DNA of 64,000 nucleotides from NCBI RefSeq assembly GCF_016287535.1, contig NZ_JAEFAJ010000012.1, positions 1 to 64,000 on the forward strand, in the 5' to 3' direction. Each line of letters starts with the position of its first letter. Position 1 is the stretch's first letter. The position numbers and the translations under genes were made by a program. Below are positions 61,173 to 64,000 of the stretch, piece after piece. The stretch is from Ruminococcus sp. (lineage in GTDB: Bacteria; Bacillota; Clostridia; Oscillospirales; Ruminococcaceae). A model generated the notes under the pieces. It made no database searches. It worked only from the letters and a program-made list of their open reading frames with translations, and had not been told where the DNA came from.

Positions 61173-61330
61173 GTGTAAGTGATTTATACCAAAAGTGTCA
61201 AATCTTCACTTAATTCTGAATATTTGATTAATGCAATTATATCATAAAAAAAGCATAATTTCAAGACCATTTTTTAGATTAGAATCAAAATTTAGAACAA
61301 TGATGTTTACAACAAAAGATAAAACACACT
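61173..61330. other. AT-rich stretch right of the tRNA fragment
   Basis: 158 bp, strongly A/T-rich, no gene. It is the presumed outer edge of the integrated element and the 3' flank of the hybrid kinase. Confidence 0.4.
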
Positions 61331-64000
61331 TCATATCAATAGTTCAATAAGTGTCTTTCTGATCTGTCCGATATCATACGGTTTTGCAAGATGGCCGTTC
61401 ATCCCAACAGACAAAGCAAGTTTTTTATCTTCCTCAAACGCATTTGCAGTTACAGCAACTATAGGAATATCAGCTTTTCCCTCATCCTTTAGCGAACGTA
61501 TTCTTTTTGCCGCTTCATAGCCATCTATAACAGGCATTTGTATATCCATAAGAACAATAGAATAATGCCCTGCATCAGCTTCTTTGATCTTTCTGACAGC
61601 ACTTTCTCCGTTTTCGGCAATATCAACTGTCAAGCCCATTTCTTCAAGAATTGCTTTTGCGATCATCTGATTCAATTCATTATCCTCTGCAATAAGAACC
61701 GTTTTTCCTTTAATATCATGAATACTGACTGTATCACCCTTATTCTTGTCTGTGCCATCATCTTCTGATACTTTATCAACTATCCTGCAAGGCAGATAAA
61801 CTATAAATTCACTTCCGCTCCCTTCCTCGGAGTTTACAGAAATAGTTCCTCCCATCATATCTACTATTTTCTTGGTGATAGCCATGCCAAGTCCCGTTCC
61901 CTGAATACCGCTGACTGTACTGGTCTGTTCACGGGTAAAGGCATCGAATATCATATTGCGGAACTCTTCACTCATACCGATACCGTTATCCTTTATACGA
62001 AATTCAAACCATGCTGTTTTATTATCCGTGAGCTGTTTCTCTATAACTTTCAGGCTTATCATTCCGCCTGTGGGAGTGAACTTTACTGCATTAGAAAGTA
62101 TATTCAGCAATACCTGCTGAAGTCTGAGCTTATCGACAAAGATATCATCATGTATGATGTCATTTGTGTCGATATTGAAATTAAGCTGTTTAGATGAAAT
62201 ATTGGCATGAACAATGGTACATATATCATTTATAACATCTGTCAGGTGTGCTTCAGATGCATTTATCAACACCTTGCCGCTTTCTATGCGGCTCATATCC
62301 AGTACATCGTTTATCAGAGACAACAAATGCTGACTTGAAACACTTATCTTGCCAAGATAATCCCGCACCTTCTCCTTGTTGTCTATATGCGAATCCGCAA
62401 GCGCTGTAAATCCTATAATAGCGTTCATAGGAGTACGTATATCATGTGACATATTATTGAGAAATACAGTCTTTGCACGGTTTGCGTGTTCTGCCGCCGA
62501 CAGCGCATCGGAAAGTGCGTCCTTGTTCTCATCAAGCTCTTTATTCGCCTGTTCAAGTTCAAGTCTTGACTTTTCTATAATAGCAAGTTCTTTTCTCGAA
62601 CGCTTTATATCACGGACAAGCAGAAACATAACAAGCCCCGTTATTACACCGGCTATTGCAACGAACACAGCTGCATTATCCCTTAAAGCCTCTGTTAAAC
62701 CATAATTATACAGCTCATCTGTATATCTGTATGCCCTATTATTAGCATATTCACTGCCAACAACTGCAATCCCCCTATTGATCAGTTTAAGCAGCTCCTC
62801 GTTTCCTATCTTTACACCGATACAGCGATCATCATTTCTGCTTATATTACGGTGTGAAAGATTGCGGAATCTGCTGTTTTTCAGAATATCTGTAGCCCTC
62901 ATGCCATCCAGTGTAGTAGCCCCTGCTTTGCCTGAGAGCACAGCTTCAAGACATTCTTCAATAGAATCACAGCTGATGATTTTTGCATCAGGATAATTTG
63001 TGATGATATAGTAGTACTGTATCGTGTTGTTTCGGTTTACCGCAAAACTGCTTACTGTATCGTTATCATATCCGTTATTGTAAACGAGTTCTGTCGTGGT
63101 AGAAATTACAGGACTTGACTGGTATATCCCATTTTCTTCGGAATAGTAAAGACCTCCGCCAACAGGAAAAGCTGCATCTATCATATCCGTTTGCACAGCA
63201 GCTATCATATCATCATAGTTTTTATATCCTGTATAGGTCACATTGATCTTATTAAGCCCAAGGTCATTAAATATTTCAGGGATAAGATCCTTTATTAAAC
63301 CTGTAACGCTGCCGCTCTTTCCCGTGTCACTGTATGGGAGACAGTTTTCCAGATATCCAATCCTTATCTCACTGTGAGTATCTATCCATTCTTTCTCAGC
63401 AGCTGAAAAAGCTCTTGACGAAACGCTTACAGGAAAGTATTTGTGATTCAGATAATTAAGATAATCAGGCTCATCAGCCGCAAGCATATTCTGTGTTGTA
63501 TCAAGCTCAGAAAGGATGTCACTGCGGTATCTGCTTACACACAAATAATAGTTTGAGTCTCCGAATGGAAAAAGAACCTCGGCGTGGTCTCTGCCGTAAG
63601 CGCCGTCACCTTCAGCCGCCAGTATATCAACATTCTTTGAATCAAATTCGGAAAAAAGCTCCTCATAATCAGAAAATGCCATTACCTCTGCTTTTATGGC
63701 ATGACTGTCAAGATATTCTCTCAGCGTATCTACCATTGCACTGTCCAGCACACCTATCTTTTTTCCGTTAAATGTCTGAGGATCAGCAGTAATGTCAGTA
63801 TCTGTCTCATGCTTCACAAAGTTATACGTTTCACTTCCCATAGGAAGATCAGGATATCCTATAAGCTCTTTCCGTTCTTCCTTATATGCAAGTCCCGCAA
63901 CAACATCTACTTCACCGGCAAGAAGCATATCATATACATCCCCGAAGCTACCATAGACGTATTCATATTCCCAGCCAGTGTACTCTGAGAGTTTAAGGTA
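61331..64000 (-). CDS. Hybrid sensor histidine kinase with two solute-binding domains (5' end outside window)
   Basis: The frame is open to the window edge (YLKLSEYTGWEYEY ... at 64000), so the N terminus is missing; about 889 residues are seen. Order: most of one periplasmic-binding-type domain (SBP_bac_3), a second complete one (from EIRIGYLENCLPY), a membrane helix (AVFVAIAGVITGLVMFLLV), coiled coil, HisKA (FLNNMSHDIRTPMNAIIGF), HATPase (DNGIGMS; GTGLGMAI) and a receiver domain with Asp in IVLMDIQMPV. This is the BvgS/EvgS-like plan, sensing small solutes. Base composition is AT-richer than the genes left of the tRNA fragment. No output regulator is in view. Confidence 0.92.
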   Translation of the reverse strand, partial: YLKLSEYTGWEYEYVYGSFGDVYDMLLAGEVDVVAGLAYKEERKELIGYPDLPMGSETYNFVKHETDTDITADPQTFNGKKIGVLDSAMVDTLREYLDSHAIKAEVMAFSDYEELFSEFDSKNVDILAAEGDGAYGRDHAEVLFPFGDSNYYLCVSRYRSDILSELDTTQNMLAADEPDYLNYLNHKYFPVSVSSRAFSAAEKEWIDTHSEIRIGYLENCLPYSDTGKSGSVTGLIKDLIPEIFNDLGLNKINVTYTGYKNYDDMIAAVQTDMIDAAFPVGGGLYYSEENGIYQSSPVISTTTELVYNNGYDNDTVSSFAVNRNNTIQYYYIITNYPDAKIISCDSIEECLEAVLSGKAGATTLDGMRATDILKNSRFRNLSHRNISRNDDRCIGVKIGNEELLKLINRGIAVVGSEYANNRAYRYTDELYNYGLTEALRDNAAVFVAIAGVITGLVMFLLVRDIKRSRKELAIIEKSRLELEQANKELDENKDALSDALSAAEHANRAKTVFLNNMSHDIRTPMNAIIGFTALADSHIDNKEKVRDYLGKISVSSQHLLSLINDVLDMSRIESGKVLINASEAHLTDVINDICTIVHANISSKQLNFNIDTNDIIHDDIFVDKLRLQQVLLNILSNAVKFTPTGGMISLKVIEKQLTDNKTAWFEFRIKDNGIGMSEEFRNMIFDAFTREQTSTVSGIQGTGLGMAITKKIVDMMGGTISVNSEEGSGSEFIVYLPCRIVDKVSEDDGTDKNKGDTVSIHDIKGKTVLIAEDNELNQMIAKAILEEMGLTVDIAENGESAVRKIKEADAGHYSIVLMDIQMPVIDGYEAAKRIRSLKDEGKADIPIVAVTANAFEEDKKLALSVGMNGHLAKPYDIGQIRKTLIELLI

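Overview
The window reads as chromosome of a Gram-positive, fibre-degrading gut or rumen anaerobe, most likely a Ruminococcus of the R. flavefaciens/R. albus type. Reasons: two secreted proteins (a GH74 xyloglucanase and a CotH-domain protein) end in nearly identical type I dockerins behind Thr-rich linkers, as in cellulosome producers. Housekeeping-type promoters (TTGACA-17-TATAAT) and GGAGG ribosome sites recur. Surface proteins carry LPxTG-like signals and class C sortases.

Layout. 1-5954 (minus) is the 5' part of a giant SpaA-repeat surface protein. 6459-7661 is an ECF vitamin-transporter S component with an unusual extra domain. 7990-17917 is a tightly packed 13-gene operon for an acyl/polyketide-type thioester pathway: acyltransferase-like protein, two carrier proteins, two complete crotonases plus one degenerate one, hotdog thioesterase, 3-hydroxyacyl-CoA dehydrogenase, ketosynthase, MIF-type tautomerase, alpha/beta hydrolase with a Cys nucleophile, acyl-activating ligase and type II thioesterase. 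I do not recognise it as a known pathway. A three-gene ABC-2 exporter (17974-21231, minus) faces it and may export its product. 21390-25814 holds a lipoprotein, an esterase and a LytS-type kinase with a SARP-type response regulator.

26050-37204 is the fibre/cell-surface region: a candidate structured RNA, the GH74-dockerin enzyme, a NarL-type two-component system, the CotH-dockerin protein with a Gly/Gln repeat insertion, and an ECF sigma factor with a membrane-bound Thr-rich partner. 37337-38203 has no convincing protein gene but has its own promoter, many helices and a 15-bp terminator: a candidate 0.87-kb structured RNA. 38202-40143 is an SOS-type YolD/Y-family polymerase pair. 40550-42154 is a U32-like protein with a 48-residue Pro/Gly repeat. 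42309-47733 is an OmpR-type two-component system with a MacB/FtsX-type ABC transporter.

49134-60980 holds two divergent pilus loci, each with its own signal peptidase I and class C sortase, plus a third, different sortase. A 3' fragment of tRNA-Asn with its terminator (61082-61172) marks a probable island edge. Beyond it is the AT-richer hybrid sensor kinase 61331-64000, cut by the window end. Four sensory systems, one ECF sigma system and several operator-like repeats suggest that surface and fibre functions here are environmentally controlled. Those regulator-target links are inference.
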